A DNA stretch of 64,000 nucleotides from Chelonoidis abingdonii (GCF_003597395.2 NC_133771.1:52562071-52626070); one strand, 5' to 3'; positions 1 through 12,975 are shown, counted from the stretch's first letter. Notes: a model not told the origin generated them from the sequence alone. Numbers and translations are program-made.

Positions 1-1899
1 GTGCATGTCCCATGGACACTAAATCAGACAAATGAAAAATTATGCTTTGCTATGCATGTGTATGCATCTCCCTTTATGAACATTTATTCAATTATTATAG
101 TCAAACTTTGATTATACAAAAAGCTAATAAGATCCACCAGCAATAACTGAAATGAAAATTACCTTGGGTATCCAACCCTTCCCCCATTTATCCAAGAGAA
201 TTAAATTTATGCTTCGATACTATAGTGAGGGGCATCCTAGAAATACACTGAATAAATAGATAAGACTCCTTCAAATTATATAAAGTTTGCTTATTTTCCA
301 GGGAAGACACATATAATGTTTTAGAGGTGGATTTTTCAAACACAAAATATTCTTATGCAGGAGCAAATAGGGAAAACCACTGCATGATCAGATTTTGAAA
401 TTAAAACACTGTGTAGGCGATGGAGGCATGGAGGGGATGGCTCTACCATGCATGGAGGAACTGTGCTCAGGAGAGTTTTAACATTTCCAATTCTCACTAA
501 TTTATCACAAGTTACATTAATAAAACAAAAACAAAAACTTTTACATGATCTCCTTCTTCCAGCCTTCCATCTTGCAAAATTTCCCTTATTCAAAATAGCC
601 TCCATCTCCCACTACTTTAAATGGGTCTGAAGCCTAGAGGATGGCCATCATTTCCCTACAGTCGCTACATGTGGAAGTGAGGCTGCCTCTGGTAAGATGG
701 TTGCTTCTTCCCATTGTTTTCTATGAGAGGTAAACAGGCTAATTTCAGGGACAATGGCTGTTCATCTATGGTATGGACAGGACACTACTTACAAGGACAC
801 AAAGGAAAGTGAGGAGAAGAAGAGAGGCAGGAGGAGACTGAGGGTGGTTCAGGAGAACAGGAAATAACCGAGGGGGCGCAGGGTATGTGGGATGACATAA
901 GAGAGTTGGGAACGTATGGGGTAGGAAAAGACTAAGGAAGTTGGCTATGGGGGTGCAGGAGGACGACTGAGGGGTGTATGTGGATGGAAGGAAGAGATGG
1001 AGGGGAGACAGGAGTTTAGGAGGGTAGCTAAGGACTCAGGCTATTGTGGGGGTGTTGAGATTGTGTGGAATTTGAGCTGCAAGTGGGGAGAGGACAGGAG
1101 TTCAGGGGAATGTGTGGGCCAGGTAGTGATGTGGGATATTTTGGGGTTTGTGAGGATGGGTCAGGGGAATGTAAAGACATTTTGGGGTTTGACAAATGGT
1201 TTTTGAATGCGTGGGGTTGACAGTACTTCGTGTCAGGTGCTAGTTCCTTGTAGTCAGGTCTAATGGTTTGAGTGCAGATCTAACTTGGATATGGGGTCAG
1301 GAGTAGGCCAAGGGCAGTGCTGGAACCATGGGAAGTGCTGGGGACAGATCAGGGGCAGAACCAAGATCAGAGTCCCTTGACAAGCCAATTCAGTATCAGC
1401 GATGGAGTCCAGGTACAGGTTAAAGGTCAAAGCCAAGTGGTCAGAGTTCAAGGGATCTGGAGCAGGACAGTAACAGGACTGGAGCAAAATCACAGCAGGG
1501 CAAGGGCAAGAGCAAGGCTGGAGCAGATTGGACTAGGGTTCAGGCTAGGGCAGGAACTGGGTCAAGTACAGGCTGGGAGTCTACAGTCTATTACACTGTG
1601 TTGCAGCAGGAGGGTTCGTGGCCTGGTAGTGCTATTGCACAGACTAACTTGAAACTCTGGTAAGGTTAGGGAAATACCTGAGCCTGGGAGTCATCTGACC
1701 CAGAATCTGCTCAGGGATAGGCTGCTGCTGCATGCCGGAGGGCTGAGACACTGCAGACTCTGTTGGAGGCATAAGTCAATGCACTTATTAAGAGTCTGGG
1801 GGTGGACAGGTACAAGCCGGCCTACATCTAAAGGCCTGTCCTCCAAGCCTAAGGGGAGGAGATACTGGATTCAGGTCTCAAGTAAATGAGGGGGAGGCA
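1..1899. other. No gene recognised; purine-rich non-coding sequence
   Basis: I see no exon, RNA gene or repeat with clear ends here. 1-780 is ordinary AT-rich intron-like DNA. About 780-1650 is rich in G and A on the plus strand, with irregular CAGG/GGAG-type repetition, which gives long chance frames (for example 1317-1652 plus). Those frames have biased, low-complexity composition and no domain I recognise. An old, decayed repeat is possible but I cannot name it. Confidence 0.5.
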
Positions 1900-2685
1900 A
1901 AAAAATGAAAAAAATGGGATGGGAGTGAGGGTCACAGAGCCAAACGCAGAGATTCAGAGGAGGACACTGAGCAGAGAACCCTCGACAGTGCCCACTGCTC
2001 CTTGAAGGTATCCAGGGAGCCAGTGGGTGCAGCCTAGAAGAAGTCTTCCCAGAGACGTGACTTCAGAGAGGAGCGGAAATAGGCCTCATAGTCACAGAGC
2101 ATCTCCCCTAACCAGCTTCCTCCGCCTGGTATGGTGGATGGCCACCTTGGCCAGTGTCAGGAGGAGGTTGACGAGGAGGTCTTGCGACTTCGTGTGGCCA
2201 AATATGGGGTGTGCGTCTACCTGGAGGAGTGGAGAAAAGTGCAGCCAGAACTTGAGGAGAAGGTTGCATGGCGTACTCAGTGTAAATGTGCTACAGGGTG
2301 TCCCTCTCACTGCAAAAGTGACAGGTGTCAGGGGAGGTGGTGAACCACACCAGATACATGCCCATGCTCATGGCTCCATAAAGGAGCTGCCAACTAATAT
2401 TCATGGTAGGCCATGAGACCAAGGTAGAATACAGACTGGCTCACCAGGACTAATCACCTTGCCACTTGATGTCTGGGCGGGACACAAGGGTGAGGAAGTG
2501 AAGGGTGTGGAGCCCGAGCACGTTCAGTTGTTCCCTACTCATGGATAGGAAACTGACTGGCTGCAGGTAATGCAGCCATCTCAGGTGGTGCAGAGATGGA
2601 GGCTCGTGGAGCAGGGCCTGATGGCGAGGTCTTCTGATTACCAACAGTACTGGCAACACTGCTCAGCAAGCCAGAGAGTTCTTTA
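1900..2685. repeat. Possible decayed retroelement, unclassified
   Basis: This block is more GC-rich than its flanks and has overlapping frames on both strands (2027-2416 plus, 2092-2310 minus, 2450-2659 minus). The minus frames have a leucine- and arginine-rich look reminiscent of the degraded end of a non-LTR ORF2, but no catalytic motif (such as YxDD or an endonuclease signature) is visible. It ends in an AT-rich stretch with TTATTA repetition at about 2690-2730. Classification is a guess; it could equally be unique sequence. Confidence 0.22.
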
Positions 2686-2968
2686 TGGATAATACTTTAT
2701 TAATTATTAATTATCATTATTATTATTAAGTGTTCACTGATAGAAGAATAACTCTTGTTATTCGGTTATTGTCACATGACATCTAGCACTCATAATTTTC
2801 AGAATGAAAAAAGATATATCACAATAAAGCGTGAGATAGGAAAAAAAGCAGTATTTAGCCTCTTTGCTATTTCCCCCATTCTCAATCTATTAACAGTATT
2901 TTTTACCCGGAATATTCAGGCCCATCCATTTTTTTTTTTAACTCTCAGCTCTGAGTATTAGTCATTGG

Positions 2969-3958
2969 TAGGGCCTTACCAATTTGACAGCCATGAAAAA
3001 TGTGTCATAGACTATGAAATCAGGCTTTCCCCATGAAATCTGATCTCTCCATGGTGCTAGGAGCCTGATGCTTCTAGCTGTTAATCTGGCTGGTCTGGGG
3101 AGGGACAGGAGTTGTCCTTCCCTTGCACAACCACTCTTGGTGGGGCAATCAGATCCACCTGCAGAGGCAATATCACTGCACTTCTGTGCGGAGCTGGGCT
3201 TCCAGACTTCTTGCTGCAGTTCACAGTGCAAAGCTTAGGGCTTCCTCCCCCAGGGACTCCTGTCAGGGCTCAGGACTTCTATCCCCACACCACTTCAGCC
3301 AGGAGTTGAGGCAGCCCAGGCTGGGGGCTTCCATCCCTCTTGGAGCTCCAGATGGGTCTCGGGGCAGCCTGGACTCAAAGCCTTCGTCCTAAGGTTGCAG
3401 CTGGAGCTCAGGGAAGCCTGGGCTAAGGGCGGCCCAGGCTCAAAGCTTCAGCCCTATGGCTGCAGCAGGAGCTGGGGTGCCCAGGTTCAGGGTTTCCGCC
3501 CCCTTGGGACTTCAGCCCCTGCAGCTGCCGCAAGGCTCAGTGCACCCAGGCACGGATCTTCTCTGCCCGTGGTCCTGCCAGGGCTCAGGATGACCTGGTC
3601 AAGGCTTTCACCCCTGGGCTGGGGCACCATTTTTCTCAGAGCCCACAAATTGGCCAGGGGCTTCTGCGGTCTGGTGTAGCAGCTAGGCACTCTGGGTACG
3701 TACCCACCTCCACCTCTGGAAACCTCCTCTAGCCCAGCCCTGAAAGCAGCACAAAAGTGTGGGTGGCAAACTTGAGACACCTCCCCACACACAACAACTT
3801 TGCAACCCCACCCCAAATCCCATTTTGGGTCAGGACCCCCACTGTTACAACACTGTGAAATTTCAGATGTAAATATCTGCAATTGTGAAACTGACCAATT
3901 TTAGAACCCTCTGGCTGTGAAATTGACCTGAATGGACTGTGACTTTGGTAGGGCCCTA
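2969..3958. mobile_element. Non-autonomous hAT-type MITE, complete, 8-bp TSD
   Basis: The element is bounded by 14-nt inverted ends, TAGGGCCTTACCAA at 2969-2982 and TTGGTAGGGCCCTA at 3945-3958. It is flanked by an exact 8-bp target-site duplication GTCATTGG (2961-2968 and 3959-3966), the size made by hAT transposases. The outer parts are AT-rich and repeat phrases like 'tgtgaaattgacc'. The centre (about 3090-3720) is GC-rich and gives chance frames on both strands, which should not be read as genes. The same family recurs, truncated, at 58508-59034. No transposase remnant is seen, so it must have moved in trans. Confidence 0.85.
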
Positions 3959-3966
3959 GTCATTGG

Positions 3967-4579
3967 GTGTGGGAGGCCAGGGGCATGGTGGCAAAATGTG
4001 ACAGGGCAGGTGGAGGATATTTTCTGAGACGCATGTGTGCTCAGTTGCCCAGGATGAAATATCTGCTAGCCAGCATGACAGGCTGAATGAAAACCACCAT
4101 GGGGGGAAATCATCCCAGTGCTGAATCATTTATGTTTTCAGAATAGGTCTGTTGTGTGTGTGTTGTGTCTCCCTGCATGGGCTCGTTCACACAGAGAACA
4201 TCATGCTTTCCTTCATACCAATCACTTCTACTCTTGAAATGGAAGAGGTCTTGCTGTGGCTCTGACTGTTGACTCATACCCTGCTGAGGACCCATGTGGT
4301 GGTGAAAAATATGTATAAATATCTGTTACAGTTAGTGTAGAGACCCTGGAGTAATTGTTGGAATTATTTTATATTCCAAAACATTGTATTTAGGGCTTGT
4401 CTACAAACAGACATTTCACCAGTTTAACTTTTATATAGATTTAGTTAAACCTGTGAAAGTGTGTGTGTGGACACTCCTGCATCAGTTTAAACCTCGGTTA
4501 TATCATTTTTGCTTGCACTTGTAAATTTCCTGTTTCTGCATAGTTAATGGGAGCAAAGTGGGGGAGATTTGTGACAGCA
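3967..4579. other. No gene or repeat recognised
   Basis: Ordinary AT-rich sequence between the MITE and the Gypsy LTR. It contains a short GT-rich patch near 4152-4166 but no splice-flanked coding frame that I can support. Confidence 0.45.
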
Positions 4580-5598
4580 TGTCATAAACAGATAGTAGGA
4601 GTTAATAGACCAGAAGTACTTTATATCTCTTTTGACTGTAAAGGGTTAACAAGTTCAGTGATCCTGGCTGTCACCTGACCAGAGAACCAATCAGGAGACA
4701 GGATACTTTCAAATCTTGAGGGAGGGAAGTTTCTGTGTGTGCTGTTAGTTTTTGGTGGTTGTTCTCTCTGGGTTCTGAGAGTGACCAGACGTGCAACCAG
4801 GTTTCTCTCCAATCCTCCGATACAGGCTCTTATAGTTAAAAATAGTAAGATACTAAGTAGGATCAAGCGAGTTAGGCTTATTTTTGTTTTCTTTATTGCA
4901 AATGTGCATTTGGCTGAAGGAGTTTATGTGATTGGCTGGAAGGATCCAAATTGTATTTTTGATGAAGGAAATTTAATTTGTACTTGTAACTTAGGATGGG
5001 AGGGTTTAAAGTGTCTATAGTTGAAAGACCCTGTACCGATCCATTTTAAAATTTTACAAAGATATTTTTTTCTCTTTAAATAAAAGTTTCTGTTGAACTG
5101 ATGTAGTTTTTATTTCTGGTGAGACCGAGGGGACGGGTACTGGATCACCAGGAAGTGGTGGCGAGAAAGAGGAAGAGGAGCAAGAGAGCGATTCCTCTGT
5201 GTTAGGATAACTGTCTCTCTGCAGGGAGAGTGATGTGGAGGGAGAGAGAAGAGAGGGAGTGCATTCTCTCCTGTTAAGTGGATCAACGAGGATTTGAATC
5301 AAAACAGTGATTCTTCACAGCGTGAACCAGGAGAGGACAAGCTGGGAGAAAGCGACAACGGATAGGGGTGAAACAACTGGTGGGGAAAGGTCCTACTTTC
5401 CCTTGTGGAAAGATCTCAGACGACTCGAAGTCGTTGGGGTCCCGGCACAGTTTGGGGGAAAAGAGTGTACCAGGCAGGGAATGCCTGGTTGGTGCAGCGC
5501 TACGGTCGAAGCTGGTAAATGTAAGCTTCAGAGGATTCATAAGCTGGTACTCATCTTTTGGACGCTAAAGGTTCAGAGTGGGTAATCATACCATGACA
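4580..5598 (+). mobile_element. Solo LTR of a turtle Gypsy-type retrotransposon, 5-bp TSD
   Basis: The element starts TGTCATAAACAG at 4580 and ends ACCATGACA at 5598, so the termini are the inverted pair TGTCAT/ATGACA. Exact 5-bp direct repeats CAGCA flank it (4575-4579 and 5599-5603), as Ty3/Gypsy integrases make. The sequence resembles Gypsy LTRs common in turtle genomes as I remember them. There is no internal region or second LTR, so it is a solo LTR left by LTR-LTR recombination. The 93-residue frame at 4739-5020, which ends in an EGF-like-looking cysteine stretch, is a chance frame within the LTR. Bases from 5494 onward belong to the error-rich gap-fill copy. Confidence 0.8.
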
Positions 5599-5742
5599 CA
5601 GCAAGTGGAAACCTTCTATAAGCTTTGACAATTAGTAAGATATGGGCTTCTGATGGCTTTGGGGCAAACAAAGAACTACTACCAAATCTTCCCTCTCATG
5701 TACCAGCTGAATCCTACTTAGCTCATCAGGGATTGAATTTAG

Positions 5743-6725
5743 TGTGACGTCTCCCTCTGGTGTTATCTGGACCGGTGATCCTCTAGGTCACCGAATCTTG
5801 ACTCTGGGAGCACCTTAACCTGTTCTGCTGTGAGAACCCCCTCCTGGGATGTTCATAGCACAGCCTCCTGGCATGTAAACTGCTCCTTGATTGTGCAACC
5901 GAATGACGCCTAGCCAATATCTCCAGTCCCAATGCAGACCCTAGGAACTCCAGCCTGCAGTGTCCAGTTAGGGCCAACTGGATATGCTGCAAGCTTTAAT
6001 ATGAGTTGGTTAATTTCACAGTGAAGAAAGTGAATCAGATTACCAGCTTGTACACCAAGGGGCTCCTGACATGTTTCACAACCAAATGCACTGCTCAGAG
6101 AGAATAAACAAACAGATTATGTAACTATAAAGATAAGATTTTAAATGATTATAGAAAAGCATAACAAGTTCAGATCGATCAAATGAAATAAAAGCCAAAA
6201 CACATTCTAAGCTGAGCTTAAACACTTCAATGCCTTACACACTTCAATACACTGCTCATCACAGCTGAAATAGTTGCTCTTCAGCCAGGCTCTCCCTTTG
6301 ATCAATGCCTCAGTCGCTTGTGTGGTGATGTCGTAGATGAGGTTGAAGAGAAAGGAAGAGCATTGGCAAAGTCTCTCCCTTAGTCATTACTTCTCCCCTC
6401 ATGGCTTTGCCTCCCCCTGCTTCAAGAGCAGTGAAGCACTACTCATCACAGTCCCAAACTGACCAAAGGAAGGGGGGGGGTGACTCACTCAGAGGTCCAT
6501 CAATCCTTTTTCTTGACTAAGCCAGTGTCCTTCGTCCTGTGAAGGCGGGCTGGGTTGTCCATACATGCCCCTGAGAGGTGTGAACTGCCTCTCTGCTCTT
6601 GGAGAGTTTGTGCCTGGTCTATTTTAAGCCATGAAGACATATTTTTCGATTCATACAGTTATATTACATGGAAATACAACCTATATTAAAATAATGTTGC
6701 TGTAACACATACTATAACATTCATA
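5743..6725 (-). mobile_element. LTR A of gag-only LTR element (error-rich left copy)
   Basis: Same element as 14779-15770, read from a poorer sequence. It starts TGTGACGTCTCC at 5743. The right-hand limit is approximate because I could not find a matching terminus. Orientation is taken from the gag remnant lying on the minus strand between this LTR and the one at 9040. Confidence 0.6.
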
Positions 6726-7369
6726 TACACAAACAAATCTCATCCTTGAAATGGTTCTGAGACCCTTCTCTGGGACACATGCTCTATGTCCTATAGCCAG
6801 TTTTGGCCTCCTGGTTCAGCTACAACCTGCTGGCAGCTAACAACCCGGACAATTCCTCCCTGGCAGGCATTAACAAACTCCCATACACTCGAGAATGTGG
6901 AGTTGTCCTCTCCAGCGCTGTGCCAGGAATGTGGTCTTAACCACCTTCCCACCTGGAAGCAGTAGCTTGCTCCCTGCTGCAGAAGAATCAGGGAGAATTC
7001 TCTCCAGTCTCCAGCAGTTCCTACCTACCCTTTCTATCAGGGGTCCCAGCATAAAACGTCCTCCTCGCGCTGCAAATACTACTTGAGCTACAGAGGAAAA
7101 AATCATTCCAAAGGAACAGATAGAATAGTCAAACACTTTCCAACCACATGGATGTTAGTAAGTGGTTGAGGAATCTCTTCCCCACTCCACAACCTCCATT
7201 TGGGCCAGGTACATATGGCCTTGGACCCCACTCTTACCTTAACCAGAAGAGATCTTGGAACACCTGTATCCTTCTGCACAAGTACTCCCTTGCCGATTTA
7301 ATTTCAACAACCTTAACATGTTCCATGTCTGATCGCGAGGCCAATCTCACAAAACATAGCAGAACTCTG

Positions 7370-7790
7370 TGTGTGTCCAGGGCTGAAAGTACCCTTGGGG
7401 AAATATTAGTGGGGGCTCTGCACTCACTGGGCAGCCAAGTCCGCTCCTCCTGTTCCACCTCATCATCCCTCCCCCCCACCAAGGCGCGTCATGTCCCTGC
7501 TCCTCCACCGTACCTCCCAAGCGCTTCCCCCAGCTGCAACCAACAGCTGTGAGGTAGGCAGGGAAGAGAATGAGGCCTGGAGTGGGATTTGGAGGTAAGG
7601 GGTTGAAAGGGAAGATGAGGCAGGATTTGGAGAAGGGGTTGGAATGAGGCAGAGCAGATGGAAGAGGCGAGGCAGAGGCAGGGCTGCATGGAATGTGGAG
7701 TGGGCAGGCCAGGGGCAGAAGAGGGGTTGAGCACCAGAGGACAGTGGGAAGTCGGTGCCTTTGACAAAACAACAGATAAGGTTTTAATTG
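7370..7790. repeat. GC-rich interspersed block inside LTR element (left copy)
   Basis: Counterpart of 16420-16850. CCCC/CTCC-rich sequence followed by GGGG/GAGG-rich sequence with GGGGTTGGAATGAGG-type repetition. It yields several long minus-strand frames rich in P, L and S, which are compositional artefacts. Confidence 0.45.
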
Positions 7791-7868
7791 TTTGGGAGGC
7801 TCGTATTCTATTTTGGAGGACAGCAGAACAAAAATGACCTATTGGTTGCTTCGCTCTCCTAGCACAAG

Positions 7869-8860
7869 GCATTTATTCCTCAGGTGATCAGTGGAAGTGA
7901 CACGATAGCACCTTTGGGCTCTAACTTGTCAGGAGATTGGGATATGGATTACCAAGTAAAGAATGTTTTGAGTAGAAAAGTTTAGGCTCTCAACCCCTTC
8001 TCACTTTCCCAGGTGCAAAATGGACTCCCTCCACCGTTTAAAAACCTCTCTTCTGTGGCTTGCCCCTCATAATGCCTGATTCTGTTCAAAGGACCAGCTA
8101 AAAACCATCGTCAATCCACAGTACTTTAACATCTGTTCCAAGATATACTAGCTTTAATCAGCCCTTGATGTCTGCTTAGGAAATGCTCTTGAGCAAACAA
8201 GATCCAACATTCCCACAAAACTGCCACACTCTACCCCACCCATTTTCCCCAACAAATCGTTCATTTGGTTTTACAATATTCCCCAAATACTCATACCACA
8301 TCCCTTCTTAAGATCCTAAAATTAACTCTAATATTATTCAGGATAATCTGAAAACTTTGCAAAACAGTATCTTTAAATTTATAAATGTCCTATAAGCATC
8401 TTCCAATAGGAATCCATTAAATACATTATCGAAGCTGTACAGTTAATTTCAATTCACAATCATGTAGAAACTCTCTACTCAGGATTTCATGTATTACACA
8501 CATGTTAATATATAGCTTTCGAAGGTAGTCATATATTCAGCAATATCATTGTCCTCACTTTATGCAGACATAAAGTGTTCCCACTGTGGATTTTTGAGTG
8601 AGGGAAGTCGTTTGGATCAGGGATTCTGGTCTGCTTCTCTATGCAGTCAGTGTGTCTTCGCTCTCTTTCCTCTGCCTGATTCTACTCTTTCTATTTCTTC
8701 CCTCTTTTTCTTTTTCTCCAATGCCCTCTGTGTGCAGCTCTTCCTCTTTGAGCCTCTTTCTCTGCTCCCACATTTGAAACTCACAGTCCTTTCCTTCGCT
8801 GCAGCTTCTGTCTGGACAGCTCTAGTTTTGTATGCTGCCCACTGTAGTTAATTTCTGCTT
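7869..8860 (-). pseudogene. Gag remnant of LTR element (left copy, frame broken)
   Basis: Error-rich counterpart of the gag remnant at 16940-17930. The CCHC zinc-knuckle region lies at about 7869-7912, and here its last cysteine codon (TGC) is readable, whereas the right copy reads TGG because of one extra C. The capsid region is broken by several single-base indels and no continuous frame survives. This is almost certainly the same locus as the right copy. Confidence 0.6.
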
Positions 8861-9039
8861 TCTTGTGTTTTATGTCTCTCACCCGAAATAAACAAATAGA
8901 AAATACCAGAAACTGTGCTCCTCTGAACTGTTCTTAGCACTGCCACTAAGACGCACTTTAAAAATCACAAATATCAGTGCTTAAGGTTGACTTTTACTTG
9001 AGTAACAACGTAGATACACCCTGCCTCCAACTGTTCCAT

Positions 9040-9520
9040 TGTGACGTCCCCTCTGGTGTTAACTGGATCCGGTGATTCTGCTAGGTCACTCCAATCTTGA
9101 CTCTGGGAGCAGCCTTACCTGCTCTGCTGGAGAACCTCCACTCTTGGCTGTTCACAGCAACAACCCTGGCATGTAAGCTCTCCTTGGATTGTGCAACATA
9201 AATGACACTAGCCAATATCTCCGTACGAAAAGCCCCCAAACCCCTAAGGAACTTTCCGTTTGCAGCATCCGAGTTATGGCCCCTGCATGGCTGCAAGTTT
9301 TATAGACTTTGTCAATTTAACAAATAATTGATATGTACCCAGTTGTTATCCAACGGGAGTCTCCTAATATGCCTGTCATACAACACGCTCTTCATGGTAG
9401 AATAACAAACAGATTTTATTAACTGAAAGATAGATTTTAAGTGATACAAGGTCAGAAGCTACAAGAGTATCGTCAATGAAACTAAAAGCAAATGCGTCTA
9501 AGCTGTTCTTAACACTTCAG
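9040..9520 (-). mobile_element. LTR B of gag-only LTR element (left copy)
   Basis: Starts TGTGACGTCCCC at 9040 and matches LTR A for roughly 480 bp, including an AATAAA-like 'gaataacaaacagatttta' zone, then departs into unrelated sequence near 9520. Pairs with 18128-18605 in the right copy. Confidence 0.6.
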
Positions 9521-10494
9521 GTCATTGAAGACAATGACATAAAAACTCTGATTAACAAGTACAACAGCAGTTCCAGGCACTCTGGCCTTTGTTCAAAGCC
9601 CACTGAGGAATGGAAGTCACTCCAGTGCTTTGAATCAAGGCTCAGTGAAAACAATGTAATCTGAACTGGGAATTCTAACAGTCAATTCAAAGTAAGAGTT
9701 CTGTTCTGTAGGATTTAAAAGCAAAAGAGTGAATGAGGTAATTGGCACCACATATTGATTATAAATATATGTACAATACTGTCACGTGGGATCATGTAAC
9801 AAAAGTGCCAAATTGGAATATGATGCAAGGCTTCGTTCCATTGAAACAGAAAGGAACATAATTTAACAAACAAGAATGTGGTCATCTACAGAAATAAATG
9901 CATTTTAAATGCTCAATTTTCTTGAGGGATTTAACCCTGAATCGGCAACCAAGAAAAATCTGATACTGCACTTTAAAAAAAACCCCACAATTTAAGCTAT
10001 AAACCTCAAGCTTGGAGGAAAGGAAAAAAAGAGAAAAAAGACAGATGTTAAAAATCATTTAACTAGCTTTGAAAAGTTTCAAGCTGCTGGATTGAGCTCC
10101 AAGTCTAAACACTAAAATTCTCTGAATTGACAGAAGTTTTAGAAATAAGTTTCAGTTTAAAAGAATATATTTCCAGACAAGTCATTTCTGTGAGAGAGAT
10201 TTGAACAACATGACTTTTTTGATGACTCTGACCTAAAAGGTTTAAGGCCCTTTGAAGCTTAACCACTCCGAAAATTAACTCCTTCAAGGCTATTTTAAAG
10301 AGTTGGCGGAGAAAGATAAAGTTCAAAATTCCCCAACATCTGTTATCAAAATCATGGCCTGGCATTTTGAAAGAAGAAAGATCACACTTAAATTTTAAAA
10401 ATGGTGTAAAATAGAAATTAAGGATTGTAGAAAAAAGAACTTTTCTGTATAGGATAATCTCTTCCAGATCCACAAATGATCTCTCTTGCACTAA

Positions 10495-10609
10495 CTATGA
10501 CCAGACACAAATTGAAACGGGAATGGAAAGGGAGATAATCAGAGCTAATAGAGAAAAAGATCCCAAAATCGGTAAACTACCTATAAAATCGGACATCTGG
10601 TCACCTCTA
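10495..10609. mobile_element. Small MITE with TGACCAGA ends (left copy)
   Basis: Left-copy version of 19619-19740. Both ends carry the TGACCAGA / TCTGGTCA inverted motif; internal bases are missing by read error. Confidence 0.6.
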
Positions 10610-11569
10610 AGCCAACATCTGCTGTCCTGATCCAGGTGGAACTCTCAGTTATGTCAGTGGTATCTTCATATAATAGTTCCACTGAATTCAGAGCTAGGTC
10701 GCCAAAGGGGACCAGACAGAAAGGTTGGTCTTTAGGCTGAAAATGAGAAATCCTGCCTCAGACAGAATGCAGGGAAAGAACATTCTTATTGTAATACAAC
10801 TCTGTCTCCTCACATCATATGCTTCAAAGGATCAGAAAAGTTTTGATATCCAACAGACAAACTATATAAACGCGCAATCTTTCTAGAACAATGACCACAC
10901 TGAAACCCCCCTTTTAAAAAAAAGGGGGATGCGGGGGAATATTTGGCTGTCTGTCAAATGAAGGAATATGCTTATGGCTGGGGAAAGGAAGAGAAAAACT
11001 CTGAAGGGTCGTGGGCACGAACTCATCTCTGGGAATGAGGAGTTAAAGGGGAAGCCCCTGTGAACTTAACCCTTCTTTTGGAGGAGCACAGGCTGAGGGG
11101 AGATGGTAAAAATCCCATCCAGGTAAAGTTACATGAATAAACATGGGTTACCTGCACTGGACAGCTTTATTGCCAGGTAGTCACAGACATCTAATAATAA
11201 ATGTTGGCCTGATTAAACCCAATGTCAATTTCAGTGTACTTCCTTTCGGACAGCCAGAAAAACCTGGTCTTTTAATATTGTTTTCTTGTTACTTTGTACC
11301 AATAATGTATTCTCTCTACTCATAATACTCTTTTTTTTAATTGTGGGTGAATGCAACAAAATCAATTTTTTATATCTAGGAACAAAGAACACTTAATAGA
11401 TGGGGGAACTGTATCTGGAACAGCAGTGACTCTGAAAGGACTTAGGACTCATGGTGATAACAAGGAACATGCGTTTACGCAACCTCCCATGGATCTTCAG
11501 AGGCAACCCAGAAAAAATTATAAAAAAAAAGAAAAAAATAAAAATATTTTTTCACCCCAATGAAATTTT

Positions 11570-12975
11570 CAGAAAACAATGATTCAGAAGAGCTACAAGA
11601 AGTGGACATTGGCCAAAGATGAGGATAGACACGGATGCAAGATTAAGCAGCAGTCCACAACATTTATTAAACTAAACACAGGGTGGGGCGAGTCTACTTG
11701 CCGCACACCGAGCCGTCTCTGCACTCCCCCCACTAATACCAGGGCCCATTTAAATGGTTTCCAGTTTAGTGTTATACCGGATCTCACGCAATAAACCATA
11801 GGTAGGTAGGCCTCATCCCTGGGCCTACCCCAGAATTCAACAAGCTCTTGGGGAATCATAGCACCTACCAGCTCTGTGTGAGGGGAAGTTGTGCAAGCGG
11901 CAGGGGATGGGGAAACTTGGCCTCAAAACAAAGGCCACAAAGAACTGACCGTCAGCCCAAAAATGGGACACGATGTCTCACACTATGACATGAGCCCAAG
12001 CCATCACAAAACGCCAGCTCTGGAACTGACTGTTCATTTAAGTCTTAAACCAACTGAAAACTGGCTGCAAAGTTGTTACAATAAACAACTCACCCAGCAC
12101 CTCAGTAGGGACTTAAGCCACATTCCATACTAACTCACTGCGACTTGAGGGTGCTGTGAGGAAGAAAAAACTCTCGGTCTTTCTTTCATGGCCCATTGGG
12201 CACCAGCCTAGATTGCAAGCATCTGTCAAGGCGATCCATTCCTGTTCAGTGGGTAGGGTGGAACGGTGCAACACAGAGCCAAAAGTGGCTCCACATTGCT
12301 ATAACGATCATGTGCTACATCCTGGGAGTTGGGAATGCTGACCATCAGCACTTCCCTCTCCCCCAAGGTACCAAATGATCCCAGAGACCAAAGGGGGAAG
12401 ACGCTACCTATGTCCCCTTGGCAAGCATCCCCTCCCAACTGCGCTCAACTTCTCTTCCCCTTTCACCACTGGCTTCTATCAAGTTCGCCATCCATTGATG
12501 CAGATGAGTGGCATTTGATGTGGTACAGAAAACATGTCTATATGAAAGACTTAAGAAATTCAATTATTTAAGTTTACAGCGCCTAGAGAGGTTAAGAGGT
12601 GACTGGAATCAGTAAGGCAACCTAAGGGGAAAGTTTCTTCTGAATAACAAGATGAGACCTAATCTTGATGGCAAAGACCACAACAGAAAATTCCAAAGGC
12701 TGCGGGAAGGATTGAAACTTAACAATTCATACTGAAATAAGCAAACTTTTTTAAACGTGAGAGTAATAATCACTGATAATTTACCTAGGCATGTGTGATT
12801 TCACTCTACTTAGAGTCTTTAATCAATGCTGAAATGTCTTCTAGGATAAGTCTAGCTCACCAGAAGTTATGGGCCTAACCCAAGGAGAATATCTGGTGGA
12901 AATTCTGTGGTTGTGTTTCAAGAGGGTAAAGACTAAATTTTCAAATGATCGCCTTTGGGTTTTGAAATCTAGAAT
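11570..12975 (+). mobile_element. CR1 LINE 3' end with internal insertion (left copy)
   Basis: Counterpart of 20655-22023. A short CR1 piece (about 11578-11607, 'agagctacaaga') is followed by an inserted block (about 11608-12520), then the CR1 3' portion resumes with 'cagaaaacatgtctatatgaaag' and runs to about 12975. An extra poly-A-rich stretch near 11505-11555 is absent from the right copy and looks like a read artefact. Confidence 0.55.

Noticed and set aside
1317..1652. 111-residue plus-strand frame rich in Q, R and G
   Set aside because: Low-complexity product of a purine-rich tract; no domain and no splice context.
4739..5020. 93-residue frame ending in a cysteine-rich, EGF-like-looking stretch
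   Set aside because: It lies wholly inside the Gypsy solo LTR defined by TSDs, and its cysteines are chance. It is not an EYS exon.
5743..9520. A second gag-bearing LTR element
   Set aside because: It is the same element as 14779-18605, seen twice because of the assembly duplication.
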